A stretch of 34,585 nucleotides of DNA from Streptococcus caballi DSM 19004. GTDB taxonomy: Bacteria > Bacillota > Bacilli > Lactobacillales > Streptococcaceae. Shown here one piece after another: positions 32,923 through 34,585 of this stretch. The notes under the pieces are model-generated. The model made no database searches and had not been told where the DNA came from. It saw nothing but the letters and a program-made list of their open reading frames with translations. The stretch is from positions 1-34,585 of the forward strand of contig NZ_KB904072.1 in assembly GCF_000379985.1 (NCBI RefSeq). The letters run 5' to 3'. Every line of letters starts with the position of its first letter. The stretch's first letter is position 1. Position numbers and translations under genes: made by a program.

Positions 32923-33837
32923 ATGTCACGCAAGATTGGAATTATTGGAATGGGGCATGTTGGCTCAACAGTTGCTCATGGTTTGATTGTCCAAGGAGCC
33001 TTTGATGACTATGTTTTGATTGATACGAACGAGAAGAAGGTAACAGCAGATGCGGTTGATTTCACTGATGCCGCAGCTAACCTCAACCAGCATGCTAATA
33101 TCTTGGTCAATGACTACGATGCTTTAGCCGATGCCGATGTTGTCATTTCTGCTTTGGGTAGTATCGCTCTGCAGGATAATCCAAATGCCGATCGTTTTGC
33201 TGAATTGCCTTTTACAGCTAAGGAAGTGCCAACTGTCGCTAAAAAATTAAAGTCGGTTGGTTTTAAAGGGATTATTATTGCTATTTCCAATCCTGTCGAT
33301 GTTGTGACCAGTCTTTATCAGCACTACTCAGGTTTGCCTAGAGAGCGCGTAATTGGAACGGGAACTTTACTGGATACGGCACGTATGAAACGTGCGGTTT
33401 CCGAACGTTTTGGTATTGATGCCAGAAGCGTTTACGGTTACAATTTGGGCGAGCATGGCAACTCGCAGTTTACCGCTTGGAGCCAAGTTCGTATCAAAGG
33501 TCAACCTATTTCACAATTTGCCAGCCCAGAAGAACTCGAAGTCATCGCTCATGAGGCTATGATTGGTGGACACACCGTTTTTTACGGTAAAAAATACACT
33601 AGTTACGGCATTGCTAGCGCAGCTATTCGTCTGGCCTTGGCAGTTGTGTCAGACAGCCACGAAGAATTACCAGTGTCCAATTATTATGAACCTTTGGATA
33701 CCTACCTCAGCTATCCTGCCATTGTCGGTCGAAAAGGAATCATTGAGCAAGTAGCGTTGAGTCTGCCAGCAGAGGAAGAGGCAAAATTGGTCAATTCAGC
33801 AGAATTTATCAAACGTAAATTTGCAGAAAGTTTGTAA
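32923..33837 (+). CDS. L-2-hydroxyisocaproate dehydrogenase (LDH/MDH superfamily)
   Basis: 304 residues. NAD-dependent interconversion of branched 2-oxo acids such as 2-oxoisocaproate with 2-hydroxy acids. Starts MSRKIGIIGMGHVGSTVAHG, with the Rossmann loop, then ISNPVDVVTSLYQH, the substrate arginine in GTGTLLDTARM, and the catalytic histidine in NLGEHGNSQF. The sequence follows the lactobacillal L-HicDH closely as I remember it (TGTLLDTARM, YNLGEHGNSQF, YLSYPAIVGR), rather than ordinary LDH. ATG 32923 has a perfect GGAGGTGG; the open frame to 32806 runs back into the IS-end palindrome. Terminator at 33853-33895. Confidence 0.88.
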   Translation: MSRKIGIIGMGHVGSTVAHGLIVQGAFDDYVLIDTNEKKVTADAVDFTDAAANLNQHANILVNDYDALADADVVISALGSIALQDNPNADRFAELPFTAKEVPTVAKKLKSVGFKGIIIAISNPVDVVTSLYQHYSGLPRERVIGTGTLLDTARMKRAVSERFGIDARSVYGYNLGEHGNSQFTAWSQVRIKGQPISQFASPEELEVIAHEAMIGGHTVFYGKKYTSYGIASAAIRLALAVVSDSHEELPVSNYYEPLDTYLSYPAIVGRKGIIEQVALSLPAEEEAKLVNSAEFIKRKFAESL

Positions 33838-33852
33838 GCCTATCATCATGAA

Positions 33853-33898
33853 AAAGAGGAGTTTGGAATTACGGTTATCCCAAACTCCTCTTTATTTT
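33853..33898 (+). terminator. Terminator of the hydroxyisocaproate dehydrogenase gene
   Basis: AAAGAGGAGTTTGG (33853-33866) and CCAAACTCCTCTTT (33880-33893) pair perfectly over 14 bp, then ATTTT follows. Confidence 0.85.
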
Positions 33899-34117
33899 GT
33901 CAAACCGAGCTGACTAATCCAAGCTTTACTGGTAATAAAGGCGTCTTCACGTGCCAATTCAGATGCCTCGACAGCCTTGCTGCTTCTTCATTTCTGTAAA
34001 GTGCAGCCATATCAATGAGGCGGTAGCCCACTAGCACTCAGCTTGATCAAATATCTACCTGACTCCAAAGTCTAGCATTGGCATTTGAATGCCAGTATTT
34101 AATGTTTTAAATTCCAT
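33893..34117 (-). pseudogene. Broken aldo/keto reductase gene (N-terminal fragment)
   Basis: From ATG 34117 (binding site AAGGAGGAA) the minus strand reads MEFKTLNTGIQMPMLDFGV, the start of an aldo/keto reductase, then a stop. In other frames it continues with YLIDMAALYRNEEAA and AREDAFITSKAWISQLGL, which match the first 70 or so residues of the family. The tetrad aspartate/tyrosine region is damaged, and the rest of the gene is missing; the fragment ends at the terminator of the dehydrogenase. At least two frame changes are present. Confidence 0.75.
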
Positions 34118-34267
34118 AGTTTCCTCCTTTTTCTTTTTACTATAAAATAGCTCACTGCTTGGTATGAGTACTCAAACTTTTTTGCTTTTTTTGATAAAAG
34201 CGGAGCTAATCTTGGACATCTTTTTCTTTTTGTTGGTCACGTAGCCGAGTGTCTAGCTAGGGCTGTT

Positions 34268-34468
34268 TTTGAGTGGAATGAGGACAATATGTTCTTTGAT
34301 GATACTGAAGCCCAGTGGCGTAGGCATCGCTGACGTAGAGCAAATTCATAACAGTACCGCAATTATTGCTATAAAGAATATGTTTACCCTGATGGATTTT
34401 CAGCGAGTCCCCATCCCCACTTGTCAAGTCAAGTGCAACAAGTTCATTGATAATTAGAGCTCCAGAGG
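34268..34468 (-). pseudogene. Unidentified remnant coding sequence
   Basis: A minus-strand frame of about 65 codons without a proper start reads IINELVALDLTSGDGDSLKI and later NNCGTVMNLLYVSDAYATGL before a stop at about 34268. Composition looks protein-coding, but I do not recognise the family. It lies between the reductase fragment and the IS30-like transposase end, so it is probably a gene cut by the IS. The 34176-34267 stretch holds nothing I can name. Confidence 0.3.
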
Positions 34469-34585
34469 TTAAGCTGTTTGGGCTAGCCCAAACAAAATAT
34501 TTGCGGTTTTATACTTGTGAAGTCGTCTAGGTCTGTCATTGATAGCAGAGACGTAGTGATTGAGTTCTTCTGTCGTTAGTGAGTT
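34469..34585 (-). CDS. IS30-like transposase, C-terminal end (cut by window edge)
   Basis: Thirty-eight residues enter from the right edge and end at TAA 34469-34471. The text LTTEELNHYVSAINDRPRRL followed by HKYKTANILFG matches the C-terminus of streptococcal IS30-family transposases (INxRPRR...Y.TA...F). The catalytic part is outside the window. An 18-bp perfect palindrome GTTTGGGCTAGCCCAAAC (34476-34493) lies within the last codons. Confidence 0.65.
   Translation of the reverse strand, partial: NSLTTEELNHYVSAINDRPRRLHKYKTANILFGLAQTA

Noticed and set aside
1..34585. CRISPR array, tRNA or rRNA genes, phage or toxin-antitoxin genes
   Set aside because: I looked for regularly spaced short repeats, cloverleaf-like segments and typical gene pairs and saw none.

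Overview
The window is chromosomal DNA of a Streptococcus. The evidence is the gene set and order (pepT, EbsA-family gene, ferredoxin, LysM protein, cmk, infC-rpmI-rplT; aroD-aroE-aroB-aroC-tyrA; birA/metK), a SAM-III (SMK-box) leader on metK, extended -10 promoters of the TGnTATAAT type, and streptococcal IS fragments. Base composition looks closer to 40-43 % GC than to the lowest-GC streptococci, and a complete leuABCD set is present, so a mutans-group-like species is possible, but I cannot name it.

Layout. 1-160 is the start of an IS1182-like transposase running off the left edge. 220-3040 is a reactive-sulfur module: a CsoR/CstR-family repressor divergent from a rhodanese, a CoA-disulfide/persulfide reductase fused to a rhodanese, and a third rhodanese, with two ATACC...GGTAT operator candidates in the divergent promoter region. 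3089-5456 holds an HD hydrolase, a GNAT acetyltransferase, a membrane-anchored unknown and a DUF2798 membrane protein. After a mostly empty gap come a DUF2974 alpha/beta-hydrolase (6121-7296) and the leucine operon leuA-leuB-DUF1294-leuC-leuD, with a leader-peptide attenuator and CodY-box-like sites. 12595-17987 carries a free methionine-R-sulfoxide reductase, dnaX, a DUF3272 protein, birA (opposite strand), metK behind its riboswitch, and ndk. A 446-bp gap contains a 41-bp imperfect tandem repeat.

18434-23005 holds pepT, an EbsA-family protein, a ferredoxin (opposite strand), a LysM surface protein, cmk, and the infC-rpmI-rplT operon behind an L20-type leader. An LtaS-type lipoteichoic acid synthase is on the minus strand (23220-25385). 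25520-31940 is a compact operon: an RlmI-like methyltransferase, aroD, aroE, aroB, aroC, tyrA and a YlbF/YmcA-family gene. The right end is an IS-scarred area: a decayed ISL3-family element, an L-2-hydroxyisocaproate dehydrogenase gene, a broken aldo/keto reductase, unidentified remnant coding sequence, and the C-terminal end of an IS30-like transposase at the edge.

Most of the window is ordinary core metabolism. I see no phage, CRISPR, toxin-antitoxin or defence locus. The points most worth a second look are: the CstR-like repressor with a single cysteine beside a persulfide-handling operon; a recurring architecture of -10 boxes ending 6-7 nt before start codons that lack a Shine-Dalgarno (predicted leaderless mRNAs); the combined CodY and leader-peptide control of leu; a cysteine-free RlmI-like methyltransferase; and palindromes built from facing IS ends at gene boundaries.
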